Of a DNA stretch of 64,000 nucleotides, positions 32,668 through 42,733 are shown one piece after another (the stretch's first letter is position 1; each line of letters opens with the position of its first letter). The translations under genes were made by a program, and so were the position numbers. The notes beneath the pieces were generated by a model, which did no database searches, had not been told where the DNA came from, and saw nothing but the letters and a program-made list of their open reading frames with translations. Source of the stretch: Volvox africanus (lineage: Eukaryota; Chlorophyta; Chlorophyceae; Chlamydomonadales; Volvocaceae); assembly GCA_030268105.1 (NCBI GenBank), contig BSDZ01000003.1, forward strand, positions 4,340,001 to 4,404,000, in the 5' to 3' direction.

Positions 32668-32862
32668 CGAATTTGTACATGTTATACCAATGATTTAGGC
32701 ACGTTAAATATCCTCCTGCTCGACTTGACTGTGCGGCCAAGTTGTCTGGACGCAAGAATTGTGTATGGTGATTGCAGGGGGAGTGCGTGCGCATCCTGAA
32801 TGGGACTTTACAAACCGGCAATTCTATGCCTTAGCAGGAGGTCGCACATCGCGCTCAATGAT

Positions 32863-32867
32863 GTGTA
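32863..32867 (+). promoter_or_regulatory. Possible polyadenylation signal TGTAA (FHA-RING gene)
   Basis: TGTAA in AATGATGTGTAAGTTTC, about 195 nt after the stop codon of the FHA-RING gene. The spacing suits a short algal 3' UTR, but the motif is short and could be chance. Confidence 0.4.
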
Positions 32868-33099
32868 AGTTTCGCATTCAGGAACTATCACCTTGCCGTT
32901 TCCCGAAGGGAAATTCACCTCCATAAACCCTAGTAACGGAAATGTCAAGGCTGCAACAATCGGCCTTGAACTACGGAAACAGCTAAAAGCTCATATCACT
33001 ACCTCGCACATACAGTAAGCATTCCTATCCTACTGGGGCTGTAGCTAGCAGCCAAATGTGCTGCATATGCGCTATCACCACCAATTCCCTATTAATACT

Positions 33100-33561
33100 T
33101 CAGTACTTGTTAATGCCAAAAAACCGCACCTTATGAAGGGCGGGCAACTTAGCAACTAAGAGGATGACAACTACCGCCAAGTTCAGGCCCAACGGCTGCT
33201 TTCGGAAGTCTGTTCCATGGGTTGCCAACACGAACAACAAGACCGGTACCACTGTAAAAATCTTCCTGTTACGGGTGCCGTAGGCCTCATTGTCCACTTG
33301 CTCCCAAAAAGTCAGCGCCTGGTACTTGCCCTGGTCCTCCGGGTTCGGCGATCCCTTGATCCAGTGCAGGAGATAATATGTTGCGACGCCATGTAGAAGA
33401 TGAACATAGGTCCAAGCCAAGCCAGCGTCGTCTATCAGGGCAGAGATTCCAAGCCACCCCAGCACGATGACCGCCAAGTACCAAGTCCACACGCTAGGAT
33501 AATTAAGCCAGTTTGTATTTTTGTTGACGTCCACCTCTGAAATCGTTCTCCTGACTGGCAT
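33100..33561 (-). CDS. ORMDL: ORMDL family ER membrane protein (intronless)
   Basis: ORMDL/Orm proteins sit in the ER membrane and restrain serine palmitoyltransferase, the first enzyme of sphingolipid synthesis. One uninterrupted frame of 153 aa, the normal family length. Family hallmarks: NTNWLNYPSVWTWYL near the N-terminus, then hydrophobic segments near residues 24-45 and 47-67, the HWIKGSP loop, FWEQVDNEAYGTRNRK(I), and two further membrane segments up to LPALHKVRFFGINKY. The start ATG is the first in frame and directly precedes PVRRTISEVDVN, as in other family members. It is unusual here in lacking introns. Its start faces the GNAT gene start 470 bp away, so a shared bidirectional promoter region is likely. 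Confidence 0.95.
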   Translation of the reverse strand: MPVRRTISEVDVNKNTNWLNYPSVWTWYLAVIVLGWLGISALIDDAGLAWTYVHLLHGVATYYLLHWIKGSPNPEDQGKYQALTFWEQVDNEAYGTRNRKIFTVVPVLLFVLATHGTDFRKQPLGLNLAVVVILLVAKLPALHKVRFFGINKY

Positions 33562-34030
33562 GGAGTCCTCGTTTTGCCGGGAACAAATGGAATTCTACAA
33601 TCCTAAGATGTAATGTCTTATCTGAAAACAGTGTGTTATTGAATTGGTGGCACAAGCCGAGTATGATAGGGCAGAAGTACTATGATGAAATTTTCAAGAG
33701 GCGTTAGGACCTGTTGGAAGCTTGTCTTCTAAATAATGATGAAACGCTATAACACGGTGCAGTTAGTATTAACCATTGAATACGAGCATTGTGTTAGTTG
33801 CGCAAGTGTGCATTTTGTTTCGCAAGCTGGCCAGGTGCTGCCGTGCACAGGATGTGGTCCCACCTTGGCGGCAGTTTTGCTGCGTAGGCGAATAACACAC
33901 AGGATGCAAATAACCATATCATGCTAGAGTCTACAGTTAAGGTGCTCCATACATCGCCTGGGACAGTGACACTAACAGGGTGCTTTTAGGGATCCTATTG
34001 ATACCCCATGAGTTACAGGAACCTAGTTGC
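33562..34030. promoter_or_regulatory. Divergent intergenic region between ORMDL and GNAT genes
   Basis: 469 bp separate the two facing start codons. No canonical TATA box stands out. It presumably holds both 5' UTRs and promoters, unless the GNAT gene has an upstream non-coding exon. Confidence 0.4.
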
Positions 34031-36104
34031 ATGTCCACAGCCCAGGGGCAGCGCCGGTTGCGCCTAGCGGCGACCCGGTCCTTGCTGTATTCGCTTCCGC
34101 CAAACGAGCTCTTTGAGTTACCGGGTAGACCTCATGTTGTTTACCAGCTACGAACTTATTCGAACACTAGTAATGCCGAAGAGGCGGCACAGCAAGCTCG
34201 ACTTGATTCGCCTTTCCTCTTTAAGGCGTTTGAGACCGGTCAGATAGGACCAAAACGCTTAGCTCGGATGCACGGTGACAAGCCGCGTGTGGCTACTATA
34301 CATGAGTATCTCGATTGGACAGTGACTGCACAAGCTGCGGAAGGAGACGACGAACTGGTCAGTGCACCTTTACATCAGAACTTCGCCGCGTTGCTGCTAT
34401 TTCTGACCATGACTTAGAACTCCTTCCAGGACTTTGACGGTTTTAGAGTTCTGGTCATTCTTCCACGGTATAGAAGCGGGTGGCCGCCGCCCGGTGGTGA
34501 GGTTACAGCCGCGGACGAGCCGCGCAAGCCCAGACTTCTTGGTGCTCCTAAAAGTCCCTTACCAGCTTTACAAACTCACGGGAAGCCTGTTACAGCGGCT
34601 ACGATACGGTCAGGGCCGGGGTACTTGGAAATTCCCTTCGTCGCGACACATGAAAACAAACGCGGGCGGGGTTACTGCAGGTACTTGAATGAAAGGGTTG
34701 CCATGTACGATTCCATTCGCTGCTCCAGTCCTATGCTGAAGCGCGCTTGACGCTCATCCTTGCTACTGCAGGTGCTTAGTTGAGGCCATCGAGGAAATTG
34801 CACGGGCGCTTGGGCTTAAGAAACTTATGTTATGTAGCACCAACGACACTTCGGTGCAGAGCACCTGGCAGCACCTGGGCTTCGAGTACGCGTCTGATGA
34901 GCAGATGGAGGAGTGGGACATACTCCATACGGACCTGGTGTACCTGCAAAACACAACTCAAATGCACAAAGACGTACCACCCCCGCGGCGTCTTAAGTCA
35001 GTCATCATCGGCCACGATGCTTTCCGGCAGCGCTGCTATGCGTTCATTGGGCAGAAGCGTTCCCAGCGTCCCGCTGGCAGTGGACATGCTGCAAGCCTTC
35101 CACAGTCGTCCAGACCACGGCTAAGCAGTAAGCGCAGTGAGAGCACCAGTAAGGATGAATCGCAGTCGGTTGCCGCTCGTGAGGCGGTGGGGCAGGCAAC
35201 TATGTTGGCAAAGGCCGGCATTCTTGCGGGCCAGCTTGTGCAGCTTGACGAAAACTCGCCCATGGTAGCCGGCATGCCATCTACAACGCTACATGCAGCT
35301 ATCAGTGTCTCAGGGCGTGTGATGACCAGGCCGCCTGGAGACGACGTTGGCCGGATGTGCTCTGGACAAGCTCGCGATGATGGCATCGCCGGCGGAGGGC
35401 CGCCAACACCTCAGCCTGCTGACGGCGGTCACTTGCGGCCCTTACATATGCATGCTTTGTCCGATCCGCCGAGCGCCTCGCAGACAAATATGCCTGGTCC
35501 TCTGTGGTCCTCAGCAGCTGGCTCCGTGAATGGTCTTCCATCAACCGGATTGGATCATGCATGTGAGGGACGCCCGCTTGGCATCCGGAGCGCTCATGGC
35601 ATGCCAGTCGGCGGCAGCTGTCATGCTGGCCCTTCGGCACTTGCGTTAGAAGCAAGCAGCATGGTAATTGGAGCCCCCTCGCAGGACCATGGCACTGGAG
35701 GCTGGGCGGGGTCAGAAAAGGCGGGTCTGGCACATAGCCAAGCGCAAATTGGGCCCCTTCAGGCCGGATCTGGGACGGGTGGGGTAGAGTTGGTGCATTG
35801 CCCGGGATTCCTCCAGCAAGTGCAGCATTTAGGGCCAAACTCGGGGCTTGTGCACAACATATTGGGTTCGGGGTCATCCTCGCATCCAGGCGCATCAGCC
35901 GCTGGTATACAGGTCGACGCAGGGCCTTCGGCGGCATGCTCTGCACAGCTTACTGGGCAGCAGCTGCATTGCGCAGATGCACAGCCGATGAGTGTGCAGC
36001 GCGGGCAATTTGGCTTGCTGCCGGCGCTTGAGGAAGCGGGGCCCTTAAACGGTCATGGCATGAGACCTAGCGTTTCAGGCTTGCAACCTGAAGGAGCTGA
36101 GTAG
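34031..36104 (+). CDS. GNAT-family acetyltransferase with long low-complexity tail (3 exons)
   Basis: Predicted N-acetyltransferase that transfers acetyl groups from acetyl-CoA; the substrate is unknown. Exons: 34031-34357, 34430-34680, 34772-36104. The product is 636 aa. The GNAT core lies at about residues 110-290: GEVTAAD, LEIPFVATHENKRGRGYCR with the RGRGY acetyl-CoA loop split by intron 2, LVEAIEEIARALGLKKLML, STWQHLGFEYAS, and DLVYLQNTTQMHKDVPPPRR. I recall similar proteins in volvocine algae, where they resemble the C-terminal domain of IDM1-type histone acetyltransferases, but no PHD finger is visible here. The last 330 or so residues are Gly/Ser/Ala/Pro/His-rich and probably disordered. 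The ATG at 34031 is preferred because the upstream frame has only non-ATG starts. Confidence 0.78.
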
Positions 36105-37695
36105 CTGTTTGCGGGATGGCTCAATAACCATTGTGTATCACTTACCTCAACCCGCATCTGCGGATGCATGTCCATGTGTTGTATGCGTACATGGATGTGC
36201 GTATTTGTAGGCATGGTAGGCTACGGTGTTCTGTGTAACAGTGAAGGTACAGAGAAGGGGTTTTTACTGTCTTCACGTGTGGCGCGGCGCAGCAGACCAC
36301 ATGAGACTGCGCTGTTAGACCGACAGTCACTTTTTTCGGATCACGGCGTCATTTCTTCCAACCTTAATGGTCCAAGGTGCAGGTGAAGACTACTCGCAGT
36401 CGATGGATTTCCTTTTTCTGCTCCTTCGGCAGGTGTGATGATGACAGGTAGGCATTGATATCTTGCGCGCTGTAGATAGCGTGTTTCTCGGATGGTGTTT
36501 GAAGCGTTAGAGTGGTGACAGGGATGCATGATTCAGGCCTCCTGCAGTGATCGAATAGAGCAGGGTAGGCGAGCATCACCTGCCGGAGGCCACACTCTAC
36601 CGATGATCCCGTGGCGGTTACACTGTGGTCCCCTGGCCATTGGTATAAGTTTTTCTCCTTATTCCTAAACATATGGTGCAGTGCCGGCATATGATTCATG
36701 CCCCAGGGGTGGGATCATCAAAGTTAAAGCACCGTCGCCACATGTACCAACAACTATGCCGATTTTTTGTAAGGACGTTTAAACTGTAGTTCTATATGAG
36801 CATTCCGCGCCATGGAGGCTTTAAGTAGGTATGCCGGAAGTGCATAGCGCTCAAGATGGCCGTAGGTTGCAGCTGTCATACTAAGGAGTAGATGCGACGG
36901 AGGCTGCCTTGCTGCTATTGTGGCGATGTGCCATATTCTTGTTGCTGCAAAGTCACGTCTGCATTTTCAGCCGTTGACTATCTCTTTCTCAGGGGCCGTT
37001 TGTTGCGTGGCGTTTTGAAGACGGCCGACTGAATTCCTTCCAGAAGCGCGGTACGGCGCCCAGGTTATGGTAAGACGCAGTTGTGAAAGACTTCGGATCC
37101 TGCTCCTGCAGCTAGCTTTTTAAATTCATTAAATGACAGAATTCCTGGGCGCACGAGGGCTAGGAAATTGTCATGGTCAAGCAATTTGCACGAGTGGTAG
37201 GATTTTTGCATATGACTCAGTAAAAAATAATGTTCACCGCAGAATGGACACCGTCTTTCTTAGAGAATGACCAGCTACCAGCAAAAGAGCATGTGGTGCA
37301 GACGCCACGGTTATCGTTGATGGACAGCGACGGGCGGAGAGGTAGCTTGGGCCCCGACCTTATAACTGAAATGCAAATCATGCTACCTATTGCAAGGTAG
37401 TCGTATTAAGAGATGCGTGGACGTTACCAGGGTTCATCAAGTCATGATCTGCGTCTAACGGCTCCAACTACCTCATTTTCTGAGCCCGCGCTAGTCACTC
37501 CCCCATTCCTACATGCAATATCGGGGACTACACCGGATTGGTTCAGCGCGTGGTCACCTTCATAAAAGAGCATTCATATGCAACTGCGCACGACCAACCA
37601 CCGTTCTGAAGTAACCGTTGTCGTTCCCGTGCAGTTTAGTAAGGTTTCGGCAAGATAACCTGAAGCATTTGTAGCCACATTTCAATCACGGTAAT
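36105..37695. other. Region downstream of the GNAT gene with exon-like fragments
   Basis: A TGTAA at 36234-36238, 130 nt after the GNAT stop, fits its poly(A) signal. Beyond it are stretches that read like exons but that I could not chain. One is 37243-37396 (+), open for 51 codons between a CCGCAG acceptor and a GTAGTC donor (reads WTPSFLENDQLPAKEH). Another is 36993-37069 (+). There is also a minus-strand open frame of 111 codons at 36364-36699. None is recognised. Confidence 0.3.
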
Positions 37696-38252
37696 ATGTT
37701 ACGGACGAATATCCTGAGCCTACTCGGGTATCAGCGATTTAAGGAACTGCGCGTCCATAGGACCGGGCATTTCGCACCACCGTTCCTCTGGACACTGTTG
37801 TCAAAGCACTTAATGTCCAGAGCCGAAGTAAGCATGACACAAGGCTAAGCTACTCATGGCGTTTCATTGCAACCCCTGTAACTGTAGGCTATCCATTCAC
37901 TGAACTATTGGTTACAAACCGGAGTGCCTAGCTACGCGCCATGCCAGAGAAGGCGTACTTCCTGATACATCATGGATACAGATTGGTGCACAGTTTCGGG
38001 ATGACTTCATGAACATGAGTCCGGCATTTGCCGCCGCAGACGACGGAGCACATGGGCCAAACGGGGAAAGGTCGAGTCTTAACAAAAGGGAATATGACAA
38101 CATAACTATTTCTATATGATAGGTGAAATATTCCTTCATATGTGTCGGTACTCAGACAGCCTCCCTGGAGCAATACATGCCCGGAAGCATTAAGCCCACA
38201 GATATTTCAAGTTATACCCTTTCACGCCTTGCATCAATTGCAGGGGCTTTGA
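37696..38252 (+). CDS. Candidate small split gene, unrecognised (4 exon-like segments)
   Basis: Tentative model with exons 37696-37827, 37982-38070 and 38156-38252. Phases match and the reading frame closes at TGA, giving 105 aa. The first exon starts MLRTNILSLLGYQRF and ends at a good GTAAGC donor. The second reads IGAQFRDDFMNMSPAFAAADDG. The last is Pro-rich. I recognise no family. It would end only 66 bp before the EF-2 start codon, leaving little room for the EF-2 promoter. It could be a chance chain of short open segments, or part of the EF-2 5' leader. Confidence 0.2.
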
Positions 38253-38318
38253 TAGTAAACGGCTGGTTGAGCCGTCCTCTTTCCCCTAGTTGGGCCGTGT
38301 CTCAGCAAGGCGTAAAAA

Positions 38319-41300
38319 ATGGTGAGTTGCAGCAGCCGACACACCCTTGGGCCATTGATCCTTCGGCTATAAGCTCAATACCAAGTTATGATATTCGTGG
38401 TCCTTCGTGATCATTAATGGACGCAGGTGAAGTTCACTATCGAGGAGATCCGCGCGCTCATGGACAAGAAGCACAACATTCGCAATATGAGTGTAATTGC
38501 GCACGTCGACCACGGTATGTGAGGCTAGGCTGCGCACAATAAATGTCCAGCAGCTGAAGAGTGAGCTCTGGCATGCAGGCAAGTCTACGCTCACGGACTC
38601 ACTGGTGGCTGCCGCCGGTATCATGGCCATTGAGCAGGTACGCCGCCGCCACTCCCGGGGCATCGTATGCCCGCGACGCTTAACGCCTGTGCCTTATTTT
38701 ATAGGCTGGAGATGCACGTCTTACAGACACCCGCGCGGACGAGCAGGAGCGCGGTATCACCATTAAGTCTACTGGCATCTCGCTCTACTATCAGATGACT
38801 GACGAGGACCTTAAGAACTTCACTGGCGAGCGCGATGGTAACGACTACCTAGTGAATTTGATTGATTCCCCAGGCCACGTAGATTTTTCGTCGGAGGTGA
38901 CTGCCGCTCTGCGAATCACCGATGGTGCGCTGGTCGTCGTGGACTGCGTGGAGGGCGTTTGCGTCCAAACTGAGACGGTGCTTCGCCAGGCTCTTGCAGA
39001 GCGTATCCGGCCCGTGCTGACTGTTAACAAGATGGACCGCTGCTTCCTGGAGCTTATGCTGGAGGGCGAAGAGGCATACACGACCTACCTGCGTGTCATT
39101 GAAAACGCGAACGTGATTATGGCCACTTATCAGGATGATGCCATGGGCGACATTCAGGTGTACCCTGACAAATCCACCGTTTCGTTCTCTGCGGGTCTGC
39201 ACGGGTGGGCATTCACACTAACGACCTTCGCCCGCATGTACGCTTCCAAGTTCGGTACTGATGAGGCCCGTATGATTCAGAAGCTGTGGGGTGATAACTT
39301 TTTTGACCCGGCCACTAAGAAGTGGACGACGAAACAGACGGACTCGGCGACCTGCAAGCGTGGCTTCGTGCAGTTCATCTACGAGCCGATTAAGACTATC
39401 ATTGACCTGGCGATGAAGGACGCGAAGGATAAGCTCTGGCCCATGCTCGAGAAGTTGAACGGTGTGTCAATCAACTTCGTGTATGTTGGGCAATGAGATA
39501 AGGGCGTTGCCGTACTGCTGTTGGTATTTGCAATCCTCATGTGTTCGCCTTTCGGAGAGCAGCAGAAACATGTTTGTGTGCATCTGTCACCTGCCAACTG
39601 CGCCCTGGGTATTTTGTCCATCGTGACTCGTCTCTGCGTTTACTGTTATATTCCGCGTCGTGATGGGGGTTGCAGTGATTGGTCGCCTGAAGTCTGAGGA
39701 CAAGGAGCTCAGCGGGAAGCCCTTGATGAAGCGCATCATGCAGTCGTGGCTGCCTGCCAACGAGGCACTGCTGGAGATGATTGTCTACCACCTGCCGTCG
39801 CCTGCTAAGGCACAGAAGTACCGTGTGGATGTGCTGTATGAGGGTCCCCTGGACGATCTTTACGCCACCGCCATTCGCAACTGTGACCCCAACGGCCCGC
39901 TGATGTGCTACGTCTCCAAAATGATTCCGACAAACGACAAGGGTCGTTTCTTTGCATTTGGTCGCGTGTTTTCTGGCAAAGTAGCGACGGGCGCCAAGGT
40001 TCGCATTATGGGTGCCAACTATGTGCCTGGTAGGTCCGAACCAAAGCTGCGCTGGGGTTTGCATGGCGTTGTGGTGTACTGGGACCTAGTATGTAGATAA
40101 ATTGAGGCCTAGTTCAGTCTGTATTTTGCGACACATAGGTGCACTTGTTCGTTTTCCGCGGCGTTAGTTGTCCTATTTCATACCGGAAGTGGCGATGAAA
40201 AAGGAAACTTGTTACGGTTCATATACTATGTGCATTGAAAGACTTGAATTGTGGTATTTCTTTCCCATCCCTGATTAGGCGAGAAGAAGGACCTTTACAA
40301 CAAGTCGGTTCAGCGTACCGTACTGTGCATGGGCCGTAAGCAGGAGGCGGTTGAGGATGTGCCCTGCGGCAACACGGTCGCCCTCGTGGGTCTGGACCAG
40401 TACATCACCAAGACGGCTACAATTACTAAGGAGGGTTGCGAGGACGCTTTCCCCATGAAGGCCATGAAGTTCAGCGTGTCGCCCGTCGTCCGTGTGGCTG
40501 TGGAGCCTAAGAACGCGGCTGACCTGCCCAAGCTGGTTGAGGGCCTGAAGCGCCTTGCCCGCTCGGACCCCATGGTGCAGTGTATCATCGAGGAGACGGG
40601 CGAGCATATCATTGCCGGTGCAGGTGAACTGCACCTTGAGATTTGCCTCAAGGATTTGCAAGATGATTTCATGGGCGGTGCCGAGATTAAGGTGAGCTTT
40701 TAACCATCCTGACGGCTTCATTCTCGAGTCTTTGCGTTCAGGAATGCGTTCTGTGCGATTATTTTATGACTTTGTGTCATCGAGAATTCATCATGACTTG
40801 AACACACTACGTTTGCCTCAGATTTCGGAGCCTGTGGTGTCGTTCCGTGAGACTGTAACGGCCCAGTCAGACCACACCGTTATGTCCAAGTCGCCCAACA
40901 AGCACAACCGTCTTTACATCCAGGCCCGTCCCATGGAGGAGGGTCTGCCGGAAGCCATTGAGGCTGGCAAGGTAAGTTCATAATTTAATGAAAATGAAAA
41001 ACTGGAATGGACTAATCGTTATGCAATGTCTCTTTGAATCTCATCACGCTGGCCAGGTTACTTACTGTTCCATTTGTCTGTCCTACCTAGGTGGGACCCC
41101 GCGATGATCCTAAGGTTAGGTCGAAGATCCTGTCGGAGGAGTATGGCTGGGATAAGGAAATCGCCAAGAAGATTTGGTGCTTTGCGCCTGACACAAACGG
41201 TGCCAACATGATGGTGGATGTGACTAAGGGTGTGCAGTACCTCAACGAGATAAAGGACTCGTGCGTGGCAGCGATGCAGTGGGCTTGCAAGGAGGGCGTC

Positions 41301-41967
41301 CTTGCCGAGGAGAACCTTCGTGGTGTTGTTTTCGAGTTCATGGACGTGGTACTGCACACAGACGCTATCCACCGTGGCGGTGGTCAAATTATCCCCACTG
41401 CGCGTCGGTGAGTAGAGGACACAACATTTGATGGGACATTCACTTGCATGTTTGAAAATTGGGCCCCACTCCAGATCCTTAAGCTTATATCGACAGCATT
41501 GGATAACTCGCTGATAATTCGCTGGTTCTCTTTTGTTGTGCATTATTGTCCGTTTGTTGCTGCACCCCAGCGTCATCTACGCCGCTGAGCTGGTTTCGCA
41601 GCCACGCCTTTGCGAGCCTGTCTACTTGGTGGAGATCCAGGCGCCAGAGAACGCTCTGGGCGGCATTTATTCGACGCTCAACACGAAGCGTGGCATGGTG
41701 TTTGAGGAGATGCAGCGGCCTGGCACGCCCATGTACAACATCAAGGCGTACTTGCCAGTCGTTGAGTCATTCGGGTTCACTTCAGTCCTTCGCGCAAACA
41801 CCTCGGGCCAGGCCTTCCCCCAGTGTGTGTTCGACCACTGGGATGTGATGCCAATGAACCCACTGGAGAAGGGTAACCAGGCAAATACCCTCGTCACGAA
41901 TATCCGCACCCGCAAGGGTCTCAAGCCGGAGCCAGCTCCTCTGTCTGAGTATGAGGACAAGCTGTAG
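38319..41967 (+). CDS. EEF2: Translation elongation factor 2 (9 coding exons)
   Basis: EF-2 is the cytosolic GTPase that drives ribosomal translocation. Coding exons: 38319-38321 (the ATG alone, followed by GTGAGT), 38427-38514, 38579-38637, 38705-39461, 39676-40029, 40279-40691, 40822-40971, 41091-41407, 41571-41967. The product is 845 aa, the expected length. GTPase motifs: AHVDHGKST (P-loop, split by an intron inside the Gly codon), RGITIKST (switch I), [12 protein letters not shown] and SAG. The diphthamide region [12 protein letters not shown] is present near the C-terminus and the protein ends EYEDKL. All phases agree. A TGTAA poly(A) signal lies 139 nt after the stop (42106-42110). Confidence 0.97.
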
Positions 41968-42105
41968 GGCTGTGGTAGTTGCCGCTGCTCGCAACAGCCG
42001 AAGACATGGGTTCCACTGTCCTAGCCATGGTTTGTCAGGGTTAGATGCCTGGCTTTGCCGGATGTTGTACCGGGGTGTGGCATTGCAGACGGTGGCGACC
42101 TGTTG

Positions 42106-42110
42106 TGTAA
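42106..42110 (+). promoter_or_regulatory. Putative polyadenylation signal TGTAA (EF-2)
   Basis: TGTAA in CTGTTGTGTAACAG, 139 nt after the EF-2 stop codon, in a T/G-rich context typical of algal 3' ends. Confidence 0.55.
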
Positions 42111-42733
42111 CAGAGAGAGCTCTTTTGACTTGTTGGTTCTAAAGCCACACACGAAGCATTGGTATGCGTTTGCTGATCGCGTATCTCTGGCGCAGGGTGG
42201 TTAGTGTTAAGTCATAGACTAAGTTGAACGTACCTCGGTTGGGCCGCTGCGTGCTTGTTATGAGTCAGGCTGTCCTAAAGCTCTTGTGGCAGGCGCTGTA
42301 TGACTAGCATAGATTTGACAGATATGTCACTGATGCCATGCTGTAGAAGTGCAGGACCGGAAGTGTTTCCATTTTGTCGGATTCGCATACGTGCATACTT
42401 GCAACGTGCTGTTGGTTCATTTTGATGGCACGACAGTTATGCTTGGCGATGGAACTTAAGATCGCACTGCGTGAAGAGTGCTTCACGTGCAGTATCTGTC
42501 ACGACGAATGTTGGTCAAACTTTGGTGTTCTTTGTGCCGGCAGCCATCAATCGGAGGCTACTGGGACTGTGGGACATCATTTAGGCCGTGCTTATATGCC
42601 CTGTAAGTACTAAGCGTAATGCATGAACTTTTTTTATGCCTATCCAAGGGGAATGTTTATCTGTCCAAGGGTAGTCCTGCTTTGTATTTATCCTCGTCCT
42701 GTTGCAAAGCAGTTACGGATAGCGCTGCATAAA
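42111..42733. other. Intergenic region between EF-2 and the TPR gene
   Basis: Contains open frames without known domains, one Cys-rich around 42470-42500 (SICHDECW). The TPR gene may have an upstream exon here that I could not place. Confidence 0.35.

Noticed and set aside
35302..35946. Minus-strand open frame of 214 codons opposite the GNAT tail
   Set aside because: It runs antisense to the low-complexity region of the GNAT gene. High GC and the lack of stops explain it, and no domain was seen.
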